From Multifurca ochricompacta (lineage: Eukaryota; Basidiomycota; Agaricomycetes; Russulales; Russulaceae): a DNA stretch of 64,000 nt. Below, in pieces: positions 1-10,398 of the stretch (the stretch's first letter is position 1; every line of letters starts with the position of its first letter). The notes under the pieces are model-generated. The model had not been told where the DNA came from, made no database searches, and saw only the letters and a program-made list of their open reading frames with translations. The stretch is taken from NCBI GenBank assembly GCA_022496185.1, contig WTXG01000003.1, forward strand, positions 310,001-374,000, written 5' to 3'. The translations under genes and the position numbers were made by a program.

Positions 1-1060
1 GCGCGTTGTGGTTTCATTAATTCAACTTTGGCTGCTGCTTACGTGCTCATGACCATATATCCTTGTCTGTCTCCCTAATTTAATGACCATGATGGTCAAC
101 TTTGTTTCATTTCTGGAGTTCTAGTCCCGGGCGTGTTTAGTATGTACAGCATCTCCATCGGGGTCTGCTGGTAGCTATACTCAAATTTGAAGTCCGGTGT
201 TGTGATCACCCCGGAAGGCTTACGAGTACTACACTAGTTCTTTCCTTGAGGAATTCAGGCTCGACATCCGCTTGAATTTGGAAACATGTGGGAGCCTATC
301 TGCCATACTCATTGGCGACCAAAGCCTGAAAGCACCTGTTTGCGTCGCTTAACAGGTTTCCATTGGTTTATTCACACCCAATATACGTCGGATTTCAAGC
401 CCGAGTCGGAAGGCCGCAAGGGTAATCGTCAGGGACATTATAGTAAACAATTCATCCGAAGATGATGGTTGCTAAGTGTCGCTAAAATGCGCGCACAGCA
501 CACGGCAGTTTTGTCAATTCGTGATAAGGCTTGTGGTTGTCATTTGAATAGACCGGGACATAGTGAGTGAGTCGCTTGCTGGCCAATAGATGTTTTCAAT
601 ATGCCAGTGATCGGCTTCTGTTATCTCCCTTGTACTATTTCAAGGCACTCTCAGTAAGCGAAGGAGACGACGGACGACGGATGACAATCACATCCCCACT
701 CGGCCACAGTCGACGTTCGAGGGATATTAATGACGCGGCAGTGTAATTGTCACTGTGATTGTCATGTGAATGTCGGGTCTAGGGTCGGATATATCATGCA
801 TACGGCATATAGTGGTAAGGCTTGAGACGTACCTGGGAGCGCCTCAGGCAATAATGGGCGGCTATAGTTAACTAGTGTCAGGTCAATCTCTCATTCAAAA
901 ACGCCCCTTCCTGCGGTGTGTTCGATAACGGTAATGAATGAATAGTGACGAGCAGCTTCAACGCACCACCAATGCCGTGATCACGTGGGTATGGACCGTG
1001 GTGGGCGCTGGTTCAGCCTCTCAGGTCTTGACTTTATTGCTGATCAGAGTCTACGGCGGC
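1..1060. other. Gene-free 5' flank
   Basis: No open frame or splice pattern of a recognisable gene was found on either strand. The right part must hold the promoter of the HEI10-like gene that starts at 1061. Confidence 0.5.
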
Positions 1061-2582
1061 ATGTCCCATATCTCATCCCCACGTACTGACCTTGATATTT
1101 GGGACTTTGTTACTTGCTCTAAATGCCATCTACCCTTCTCTTCTGGTCCATCAGCCCCTCCACAGGTTCCATTTTGGCTTACTGAATGCGGACACGTCAT
1201 ATGCAATTTACATCTAAGTATATACTCGTCTTCATCTCAATGGCGTTAGTGCAAATCGACGGAAATCTTTCTCAGATGCTGACCAGTCGTGCTGCGAATG
1301 CGGAGCTCAGCGGATACAAATGATGCCCCTTCAGCGGGAGGTGCGCTTGTTACCCTCCAGCCCCGTTGACAAAAACCTGAAGTCCGTGGGAGCTGGATCC
1401 TCCGATGTCGGACTGGTTTTGTTCAATACCTCATGCAATGGATACTATCTCTTACTCTATCAAGGTCGGTGAATCTATTGTTCCTGTCTTGTTGCATGGC
1501 CAAGGAGTTTCAGTTTCAACAAGACATGTTAGCATCACTCATTCGGTTCCTTCGTGAAAAGATCGCCCAACAAAGAGACGTCCTTCTTCGTGTCAAGCAC
1601 GAGCGTGAAGAGCTCAAGAACCTGAGGAAGTCCGTGAGTTCCCTAGCTCGTGCAAACTCATGATTGACGCACTTAAAAGGACCGCTGAGGAGCTTCGCGC
1701 CGAGAATAAGCAACTGCGCCTATACGCTGGTTTAGATGGTAACGGGTCCAACAGCGCCACCAACTCCAGTGGCAAGCGTCCAAGAATGGACGCATACAAG
1801 TGAGCTTTCTTGCGCTTGGGACTTACCACACTCATTCCTCCCACCATAACTAAAATCTAGCGCTGATGCAAGGAATTTATCGAGCCCTCGCTCAGTAATC
1901 ACACCTGTAGGACCAAATAGACTAACCTTACCCGCCGACCATCAACCGCCCGTGCTTAACCAGCGGTCTTCAAACGTGGCAAACGTGGATCTGAAGGTCC
2001 CTATTCAGGGCGGGCGGCCACCGTCTAGCCGGTTGCGGTATGCTTTGAATGAAACAGCGAGAGCTGTGTTTACCGCCACAACTGAATGTTCACTTACGTA
2101 GGCAATATGCGTATTCCCCTTCGCAAACACCACAAGAGCAGTCAAGAGCCCTGGAAGTTCAGCAGAGATCGTCGTACGAGCGGCAGATGATGCCGCCACC
2201 TCCGTCCGTTGGCCGGGGGAAGGCTAAAGGAACATTTCAACCTGGTACTACTGGTGGCATCTCTTCTCAGGCTCGTGGTCAACTTCCTGGCGACGGAAAC
2301 CAAGCACAGCAGGTGTTCACGCCATCCGATCCTGCTTTCGGGGCGGTTTCAGCCCATCGTGTTGCTCCTGTGGCCTCTAATCGCTTCACCCCTCGAGCGT
2401 TGACTTCTCATGGACCTTCAGACGCAACCTCGCGTTTCGTTCCTCGGACTCCTGACTCACGCCGCTTCGTCCCTACTCCTACAGCTACCGGCTCACGGGT
2501 TCATTCTCGCGCCAGCAACCTGAATCCGCCTATGCAGGGTGGGCAGAGGGCTCCATTTTTTCCTGGGACAAGGATGAGCTGA
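1061..2582 (+). CDS. HEI10/Zip3-like meiotic RING-finger protein
   Basis: The start at 1061 is followed closely by a RING finger: CSKC, then a CGHVIC segment, a His and a final CCEC. It is split by an intron at 1218-1275 and is of the C3HC4 type. A coiled coil follows ('FLREKIAQQRDVLLRVK' and the 1640-1800 exon with 'ELRAENKQLRLY'). The tail is long, Ser/Pro/Arg-rich and unstructured, ending at 2582. RING, then coiled coil, then a basic disordered tail is the architecture of the Zip3/RNF212/HEI10 family, SUMO or ubiquitin E3 ligases that mark crossover sites on meiotic chromosomes. The assignment rests on architecture and RING spacing. The exon joins near 1425 and between 1800 and 2070 are uncertain. 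An upstream in-phase ATG at 938 is less likely because the RING is normally N-terminal. Confidence 0.7.
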
Positions 2583-2763
2583 GCCATTTTTCTCCTGGGG
2601 CTGGCGGTGTGGGATGGGGAAGGCATGATTGGTCTGACCCCTCATACTCTGTTACTTTGTATTTTGTAAACATTTTCGTGGCAATATTGATTCTGCATAA
2701 TAGGCGTTATTACTAGAACATATGCGAGACTTCATCGAGCAAAGACGGGGGGAGGGTAAGTGA

Positions 2764-2990
2764 ATGCAATTCGTCCAGCACTTTGACGAATCACGTGATA
2801 TAAGGTAAACAACAGAGAGGTTCCGGGATAGCGGTTAGACACGTGATGTAGAGTAAACAATGGCAAATTCTGTTGAACCAAGATACCGGTACAACTCTCC
2901 CTCACCGCTGACATCCCTAAAGTGGTAATATTGTCACATGACTGTGATTTGTAATAATATTTATTTTAAAAAGGGAAGTTATTGTTGATC
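2764..2990 (+). repeat. Left terminal inverted repeat
   Basis: Reverse complement of the right arm at 3860-4061. It contains two CACGTG-core sites (about 2791 and 2841). Relative to the right arm it carries about 38 extra bases near 2915-2952. Confidence 0.85.
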
Positions 2991-3025
2991 GACAAAAAGT
3001 CATTACAAATCAAAGTCATGTGACA
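2932..3025. repeat. Nested 24-bp inverted repeat (hairpin)
   Basis: 2932-2955 and 3002-3025 are inverted copies with one mismatch and a 46-nt loop. Part of this hairpin lies in the left-arm sequence that the right arm lacks, so it may be a later insertion in the element. Confidence 0.7.
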
Positions 3026-3859
3026 TATAGACAACATTTTCAATGAAAGACCGGCTCGGCTCATGCAACAACCTCACCCCTCTCACCTTCCCTCACGCGC
3101 TCCTCTACTAGCCCCTCTACTCCGACTGTCGACAGGACCTCCAATTCCTGCCTGACTGGGCTCTGGAACTTGACCAACCTCCATGACACATACTCTTCAC
3201 TTGCAAACCTTACATTGAGGGTTTGCTCACCTTTATCCAGGACGTGTGGGCCTTCACAAGGCCTCCTTTGGCAAGATGACCTTGCAAGCTGGATTAAGAG
3301 TCTGAGTTGGTGACATTGGGTAGTATGGGTAAGTACACCTTTCTTCTCCAACACACAGGCTCTCTTCCCCTCTCCACTCCTCTATTGCACATTGTCTCTC
3401 TTGTTTCCCTCTACCAAGAGGTTTTGCACATGGTGGTTCCCCCCCTTCACTCATGTTCACAACAGTAGTTACTATGTACTGGCAGTAGTTGCATGATTTG
3501 GGCAAGGCCCTGAAGCACAAATAAAATCTAATCTTGTACCTTTACACTTACTGCACAAGACTTGTGACCACTGTCAAAAGTAAGATACATGTAGGAAAAA
3601 CAAGAAGACCCAAAGAGTTCATGAGAGTGAGAAAGAGAAGCACCAAGTCCAATTCTGGGACCACTGTATGCTCCAGTTCTGGAACAAGAGGGTGGGTGGC
3701 TCATTCTCGAGGCTAGCAAGAATGCGCGAAAATGCCAAAGTTCTTATCTAATCCTTATCTGATCTTAGCCTAACTGATTTGTAATGATATTTTGTTCTGT
3801 GCACTTAGGCAAAGCATTGACATGCATTATAAAGTCAATTCCAAAAAAAAAAAAGATAT

Positions 3860-4061
3860 TTCATTGATAACTTTCCTTTTTAAAATATATATTATTATGT
3901 CAGCAGTGGGGGAGAGTTGGGTTGAGCTCTCTGTACCGGTATCTTGGTTCAACAGAATTTGCCATTGTTTACTCTACATCACGTGTTGAACCGCTATCCC
4001 GGAACCTCTCTGTTGTTTACCTTATATCACGTGATTCGTCAAAGTGCTGGACGAATTGCAT
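3860..4061 (-). repeat. Right terminal inverted repeat
   Basis: Mirror of the left arm, with the same two CACGTG-core sites. It carries 13 bases near 3925-3937 that are absent from the left arm. Confidence 0.85.
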
Positions 4062-4066
4062 CCAGT

Positions 4067-5578
4067 GGGGAGGGTAACTTAAGATGGAGACGACCCAGAT
4101 CGCCGGCGACGGGTAGCTTGGACGACTTTGGCCATAGAAACCTCTCACCTGCGCAGCGCTTTCAACGCTGTCTCATATATTGAGCGCAATCAGTATGCTC
4201 GCACCCCAATAGAGGACAAATGCAAGTAGCCATAGAATCTGTCACTGTCGTCTGTCATGTTACGGTCGATAGGCCGTATCGAGTATGTATTCAAAGGGTT
4301 CGAGATTCGGGGGTTCCGATGGACATGATTCTGTGACTCAGATAGCTAGTTTGTAAACAGGACAAGTTAGAGAACGGAAGTCCAACAGGATTCAGGATTC
4401 ATGTTACGGTCAGCACGGGGATCGGGATTTGGGGACTCTGAGGGTGTTTAGCAGTTCGGACGTCTGGGGTTGCTCGTAGGACAACCCGGAGAAAAAAGGA
4501 TAACACAGCTTAATTAGCTACCGAAGTCCACAGGAGCTCGAGTCTAGGACTCGAGGCGTCTAGTATCTAGTCAAATATATACTAAGATCGTTCGTTGAGC
4601 GACTGAGTCAGGTCAGGGGAAACAGCGGGCGGGAAATACAGGAAAAGGAGTGATAGGCGCATATTGCACCTTGGTGATGTAACAATTCAAGTACTAAAAG
4701 TATAAAGAGCGCAAGTCTAAAGAGACAAGAGCTGAGGTAGTATTAGGTTTAAATAAATATTGAATGTCATTGCTAGGAATCTGTCGAAGCTACGAGCTAC
4801 GAGAAAGAAAAGGGTGCGTTGGTGCGTTAGAACATAGCACGTGATGCTTCTATCGTGTCACCTGGAGCGCCAGAGTGCCGGTTCACAAGTGGAAACTGAG
4901 TGACCCGTTGCGAACGTTGTTATGCAGCTGCAGACTAGACTGTTCGGATGATCTCCATAGCATTTAGTAGGCTCAACCCCAGATAAAAGCCAAATATATT
5001 GGATAACAGGGAGGCGCACAGAGGGATTTCTGGCAATACACTTCCATACATATAAAAATCGAATGGCCTACGTTACCAAGGTACCCGCGAGGAATTCAAT
5101 CGAACTTGCCTACACTAGCCCGAACCGCCGGAAGGTAATTTGGTGATAAGATGGATAGAAGGATTGTCATTGTTGTCATTGTCATTTTCGTTGTCATATC
5201 ATAGATTTTATCAAAGATTTTCTTTTCGCCTCCTGGTAGCGTGGGATAATTTGGTATTCGCCACCATGCCACCACCATGGAAGGGCGCCAGGGCTCCCGC
5301 TCAAATTATAATATTTATAGTTAGACTGAACACGCTTCCCCCAAGTCCAAATCCCATTCACGATGAGCCTGAGTGAAATATTCTACATATATGAGGCTGT
5401 GACAATGCGGGTCCAGCTATTCTGTTGCCGTTGCCACCGCGGCCCAGGCTTTTGGAAGCCTTGGTGGCAGAGGCTGTTTGTTCAGGTTTATTTATGGCTG
5501 TAACATACTCCACACACCTGCTGCGCGATCCTGAGCGTAACCATTCCCCCCTCCCTTGCACTCTTCATCCCATCCCTC
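4067..5578. other. Intergenic, no gene seen
   Basis: About 1.5 kb between the transposon and the LEA2-domain gene. There are scattered short frames only. No family signature or consistent splice structure was found. Confidence 0.5.
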
Positions 5579-6932
5579 ATGCCTCCTTACAATCCCGGAG
5601 AGTCTAACCAATATTATGGCGACAACCAACAGCACGAGACGTTTCAGGATCCCTCGCAGTTCGATCCGTACTATACACACCGTCCACTCGAGAGGTTTGA
5701 TCAGAGCGGATACCGGGAACCATACAAAGATGAACCCAACCATTCATTACAGCAGGGGCAGTCAACGGAGCCGCTAGGGGCCAAGGGAGATCCATCTTTC
5801 TACGCGGATGAGTCCAATGCTACTCGCCGTATGTCCGGGTGCGTGGACCTGTTTTATGCAGTCCCCGTAAACTGTGATGCTTATACTTAGATAGGAGTGC
5901 CCGTAACCTGCGTACGTGGCGATACCAGCAGGGTCATAACCTCTGGACGCGGGTGCGTATTATTGCAAAGTGCAGGTTGAGAGTGTCTCGTGGTGCTGAT
6001 ACCCGTTGCCGTATTTTTAGGGAAGTGGGCCTCGGTGTTTCTGTCGCTTCTTCTGTTGTACCGTCCTCGTTACTTTACTACTTGTCATTAGTATTATTCT
6101 CTGCCTTGCATTGGTGCGTCAGCCGCGGGGTTTTTTTCCTCAGTCATGGCTTCATTTCTATTTTCAGTGGATTCAACCCCCGGACGTGATCATCGGAGGC
6201 GGTAATGTCACGGTGCGTTTATGTCGTATTCGTGAATCATGCCCAGATTGACGTCAAATGGTCTTAGTCGACAGTTGTTACCCAAAGCGTCAATGTCCTA
6301 AACAACGGAATCCAAGTAAACTTGGGTCTTCCTGTACAGTACGTGTTTGTAGTCCTCCGCGCGTGGGTCACTTCTTATGCCTGCGCTTGTAGGGTGGTCA
6401 ACCCAAATTACTTCTCCGCAAAACTCACGCACGTGAAGGCTGATGTGAGTCGTAACTTGCACACTTGTGGTGTGTATGTATTGACCCGTGACCGCAACTG
6501 TAGATTTTTTACCCCATCAATAACACGATTGTCGGAAATGGGACGCTCAATAATGTGAATCTGCCATCACGCTCTACGACGAAGTTCACATTCCCATTCT
6601 CACTCGACTACACCGATACCGTCGATCCGAACCTTTCCATTATAACCGATATCGCAGAACGATGCCTCGGCTCGCCGCAGAGGGATTTGTCAATCAGCTA
6701 CAAGCTGACCGTTGGCGTGAAAGTGTTTTTTATCACGGTTTCGCCAACCATAAGCAACAAAGTTTCTTTCACGTGCCCCATTTCCTCAAGTGACTTGGAG
6801 GTTCGTCTACTTATCATTTCCTCCCTCAGCCCTCGGTTGACGATATTTTTTTCACTGGAACAGAACTTGGCAAAAGAGATTGGCCTCGACCTCGGGAAGA
6901 TTATTGGCTCTGGTTCTGGCTCTGGCTCATAG
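5579..6932 (+). CDS. Single-pass membrane protein with LEA2-like domain
   Basis: Exon 1 (from 5579) encodes a polar Gln/Tyr-rich N-terminus. A short intron at about 5829-5890 leads to a basic stretch ('SARNLRTWRYQQGH'). A hydrophobic exon at about 6022-6115 ('LVTLLLVISIILCLAL') is one transmembrane helix. Further short exons then encode an extracytoplasmic beta-rich part. They include 'NNTIVGNGTLNNVNLPSRS' and 'DYTDTVDPNLSIITDIAERC', ending in a Gly-Ser tail at 6932. A cytoplasmic tail, one helix and a domain with the conserved 'N.T..G.GTL.N..LP' pattern match LEA2-type (LEA_2/NDR1-like) fungal membrane proteins. Function is unknown; vacuolar or plasma-membrane location is inference. At least seven exons; several joins are inferred. 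Confidence 0.65.
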
Positions 6933-7239
6933 ACTAAGTAGTTAAACTAAAACGGACAGCTATGACATATGATCTGATGTGGACTTTTATTCGACGAGAC
7001 GACACTATTATATATATAATATATATAAGAGAGCTAGCTATAAATAACACACACACCCCAGTTTAAGCCCGAGCCCGAGAGCTTTGGTATGGTATGTCAT
7101 GTGATACGATTAATGACGTGATAGTGATGATCGGTGTGAAGAGGTGAAGGTGTGAAGAGAGGTCATGTGCCTCAATTTGGTCTGTTTCTGAAGATCAAAG
7201 ATCAGATCAGAAACGACGATCCCCTTTCCCTTCATCTAT

Positions 7240-7330
7240 CATATCCTATTCCTATCATATCCTATCATATATCCTATCATATCACATATCATATTTAATC
7301 ATATTTAATCATATTTAATCATATTTATAT
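7240..7330. repeat. AT-rich tandem repeat in promoter
   Basis: Degenerate copies of TATCATATCC give way to three exact copies of the 10-mer TCATATTTAA, ending about 50 bp before the YeeE-type start codon. A palindromic TATATA tract also sits at 7010-7030. Confidence 0.8.
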
Positions 7331-7381
7331 GCTTCACCCACTCCTCCTCCCGCCCGCGCCCGCATACATTTATATCATATC

Positions 7382-8598
7382 ATGTACCCTTCTAGTCCCA
7401 GTCCTGGTCCCACTCCCCTTCAGTCCTTTCTCGGTGGCGTCTGCCTAGCCTTACCCGTACAGACCTTCCTCTCTCTCAATAAAAACACCTTTGGTATCTC
7501 TGGCTTCATCTATGGTGCTGCACGCGGGAACACGGAGGATACTATGTCTGTCCTTGGCTTGATCCTCGGGGGCGTTGCCGTCGCTTTCATTGAAGGGGGA
7601 AGGCCCCCCATACGGGATCCTGCCCTGCTTCCTCTCATACTCTCTGGGTTGCTTGTTGGTGTAGGCGCAAAAGTGGGTCTCGAGTAATGTCCCAGATGGT
7701 TTTATCACTCACCTCGACAAAACCGTTTACCAATACACAGATGAGCAACGGTTGCACGTCTGGGTAAAGAGGGTTCTTTTCTTGGTGACAAAATTATACT
7801 TTTTCATCCCCTTCCTTCCATCCCTTCTTCTTCCAGACACATGATTTGCGGCCTGTCACATTTCTCCATCAGGTTTGTCGTTCCTAATTTTCGTTAATCC
7901 ACGCATTGTATCTCCTGCTTACGATATTGATTACTCTTCATTCAAGGTCTATCGCCGCAACCGCAACATTTTGTGTGACCGCCTCGCTTACCGCACACTT
8001 CCTCCATGATGCGCTCACGCCCATACCGGGAGACCCTTCATTGGGCGCACACGGGAGTGCCTTCCTCACCAGTGGCGCTGCGGCGCTTGTCTTGACTCTT
8101 GCCTCGTCACGCCTGATCAGAGCAGTCGTCCGTGCGCGCCAGGCCATCGCGTTCTGTACTGCATTCGCATTCGCAACTGCTCTGCGGTTGTCCAACCTCT
8201 CAGATCCGCGACGCGTGCTAGCGTTCCTGTTGACACCCGCGCATACCGCGTTTGATTCCTCACTTGTGTACCTCGCCATCGGCGCGATCCCACTTGCAGC
8301 GGTGCTCTATCACGTCGGGACAGTTCGCGTTCCGAGAAAGGGAAGGGTCGACGCACGATTATTGACAGGTGCGGCATTGTTTGGTATTGGGTGGGGGATC
8401 GAGGGTATATGTCGTAAGTCATTTATTTCTCTCGTAATCGCACTCCTAAATTGCACCTGACAATCATCATTGGGGCGGCATGCAGCTGGTCCCGGACTCA
8501 TTAACTTTGGCTGGGCACTCGCGACTGGTTCGGGTATCATGCCTCTCGGAATGTGGCTGACTGCCGTTATCATTGGAGGGTCCCTTGTGCCGTCATAG
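7382..8598 (+). CDS. YeeE/YedE family (sulfur/thiosulfate transport-type) membrane protein
   Basis: Five exons with matching phases: 7382-7672, 7741-7763, 7837-7872, 7947-8413 and 8486-8598. The polytopic protein has the family hallmarks: a Cys in the first helix ('GGVCLALP'), 'NGCTSGHMICGLSHFS' assembled across two micro-exons (23 and 36 nt), and 'GIGWGIEGICPGPGLINFG' across the last intron. Bacterial YeeE/TsuA takes up thiosulfate through a path lined by conserved cysteines, and the Cys residues here fall in the matching motifs. In fungi the role is not established; thiosulfate or related sulfur transport is inference. It looks like a bacterial family gained by a fungal ancestor and then intronised. 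It is convergent with SLT11. Confidence 0.85.
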
Positions 8599-8746
8599 CA
8601 ATTCGTCAGATCGTTCTTTCCTCCCAACTCATGCCCCATTTCTCTTTATCATTACTATATATTGCAACATGCTGGTAGAGTGCAAGAAGGTGTAAGATAC
8701 ACGATGATCAATCAATACTATAAACAGGCTTGCGAATGACTGACAT

Positions 8747-10153
8747 CTATGCAGTATCATCATCATCAACAGCGGCGGCGGGAGCGGGAGCTTGCGCAGG
8801 GGTATTTTTGCTCCGCCCCCAACGCACTCCAAGGCGCTCGCCATCCATGTCAAGCCCGTTTGCCCATGCTTCTGCCGCGCGCTCCGCTGAGGCGCGGTCT
8901 TTAAAGTTCACAAATGCACATCTGAGGTACAGAGTATATGAGATGTATTCGAATGCGAGAAGGGGGGCGACGTCATTTACCTAGATTTGGCTACATGAAC
9001 TATTGAGCGCAGAGATGTGGGTTCCACACCGGGTAATGACTTGATGACACGCGCGCGGATAGTTCCCTCCGTTGCAGATGCGGGCAAGGAGGAAAGAAAT
9101 AGAGACATCTGGGTCTTAGGTGAGACGCCCGAGAGCTATGATTCTGGGTAACGCAATAAAACGTACCACCGATTCGTCTTCTGGCGGTTGTACGCCTTGC
9201 GTTTCAGCATGCCCAGCCAATATTTTGCGCGCGACGGGATCGTTACGTCCGAAAAATCTGTCTTGGATGTTCTGTTGTGACAGTTCGTTCTTCACGGGCA
9301 TTTCGTGTCTATATAAATTGTGCGATGACGCAGAGGAGAGAAGGGTGGTGGGGTCAATCACAGGTATAAAAGCGCAGATAAAAAAAAAATGCAAAAAAAG
9401 GAAACGCACCGGTAGGGACATTCGCTGCCGCGTTTGCAATCCCCCTTAGCGTAAAAGGAGCATAAATGTGGCCTGTTGCGTTTGTAGTAGGGTTCCGTCC
9501 GCGCTAGCTGCTTCAGCATCTCCCGCCCAGCTGATGAAGCCCGACCATCATTCAGCTTATTCTCGCCTCCTGCGAACTGCCGTGCGCGAGACCCAAGTCA
9601 AAAATAAATACTGAGTAACTCACCAAAATAAGGGGGGGAGGGGGGGGGGAAAGAAAGAAAGCGCACCATAATTTCCTGGTTTTGTGCATAGTACTCCCGA
9701 TTGATGTCGCTCGTGGGAGCCTCGTTCGAGACGCCGAGCGCTGTGTCGCGGACCTGCGTCGGGAGGTGGTATTCGAGGTCAAGCAGACACGTCTGGCATA
9801 CGTTGCGGGTCTTTGCGCAGGTCTGGCAGATCACGGTTGTCTTGAAGCGCATGCCCGCGCCAGGGTTCCAACGGAAAACCGTGAACGGGCGCGCACAGGT
9901 TCCACATTCACGTCCAAACTCTTGCTTTGACTGCCCCGTTAATATAAAGTAAGTCCAGTGGCATCAGGGGGCAGGTATGATACCGGACTATGTGCGCACC
10001 ATCCTAATAAATGGATTATTCCCCAGGCCTTCACGAGTCTATTTTCAGAACCCATGATTGAACAGTGAGAAAGCAAGACCTACATGTCTCACAGAGGATA
10101 GGAAATTCGCTTTGTTCCCAGCCAGCTTTGTTAATGTCGGCTTTTGGTGGCAT
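8747..10153 (-). CDS. SLT11: Pre-mRNA-splicing factor SLT11/ECM2 (RBM22-like)
   Basis: The start at 10153 gives '[18 protein letters not shown]' and then a Cys-rich zinc-binding region ('CETC', '[13 protein letters not shown]', '[19 protein letters not shown]'), diagnostic of RBM22/Cwf5/Slt11. A middle segment contains '[18 protein letters not shown]'. The C-terminus is an RNA-recognition motif ('[19 protein letters not shown]') with an Ala/Pro tail and four Asp before the stop at 8747. In the spliceosome this protein contacts U6 snRNA and the intron near the active site. Several introns interrupt it (for example around 8930-9060 and 9580-9670). It is upstream-adjacent to UBA3 in the same orientation. 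Confidence 0.9.
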
Positions 10154-10277
10154 TTTGACTTTTGAGTGGATGAGAAACGGTGATGGATGAACGATGGAAA
10201 GTGCTTAAGCTTTTAACGGGTGTGTTAGCAAGCCTTAGCCCCGAGAGTGGATGACTCAGCGGACCTTAACCCGAATG

Positions 10278-10292
10278 TTAGGTTTAGGGTTT
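10278..10292. promoter_or_regulatory. Telobox-like motif upstream of SLT11
   Basis: TTAGGTTTAGGGTTT, the reverse complement of AAACCCTAAA-type teloboxes, lies about 130 bp upstream of the SLT11 start and also just past the UBA3 stop. Teloboxes occur in promoters of fungal and plant growth genes and are bound by telobox Myb factors. Use here is inference. Confidence 0.4.
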
Positions 10293-10398
10293 CGGCAACG
10301 CTGACTCAGCTGAGGGCTCGGCGTGTACAGAGTACTGATATAGATGATCTATGGGACAACAAATACAATTGATAGCAATTGGCGTGCGATATAACAGT

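Larger units (their letters stand above)
2760..4066. mobile_element. Non-autonomous DNA transposon with long terminal inverted repeats
   Basis: The outer 2764-2900 is the reverse complement of about 3910-4061. The first 40 bases are identical and there are about two mismatches over the first 100. A 13-nt indel lies near 2908, and weaker similarity continues to about 2990 (3860 on the other side). The 11-mer GGGGAGGGTAA occurs just outside each arm (2749-2759 and 4067-4077), a candidate target-site duplication, though 4-5 unpaired bases separate it from the matched arms. The 1.3-kb body has no recognisable transposase, only unassignable ORFs (for example 97 codons on the minus strand at 3061-3354). 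Long arms with a 9-11 bp duplication are typical of Mutator-like elements, so a MULE-derived non-autonomous element is the best guess. The superfamily is not proven. Confidence 0.75.

Noticed and set aside
3061..3520. Possible transposase remnants inside the element
   Set aside because: The frames (97 and 88 codons, minus) show no DDE or zinc-finger pattern that I can recognise.
4255..4330. B-box-like GGTTCGAGATTCG suggesting a tRNA
   Set aside because: No acceptor stem or A box at the correct spacing on either strand.
7010..7031. TATATA palindrome as an origin or hairpin
   Set aside because: Simple AT dinucleotide tract; nothing else supports a functional structure.
8755..8980. 84-codon plus-strand Ala/Ser-rich frame
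   Set aside because: Antisense of the SLT11 RRM and its Ala/Pro tail.
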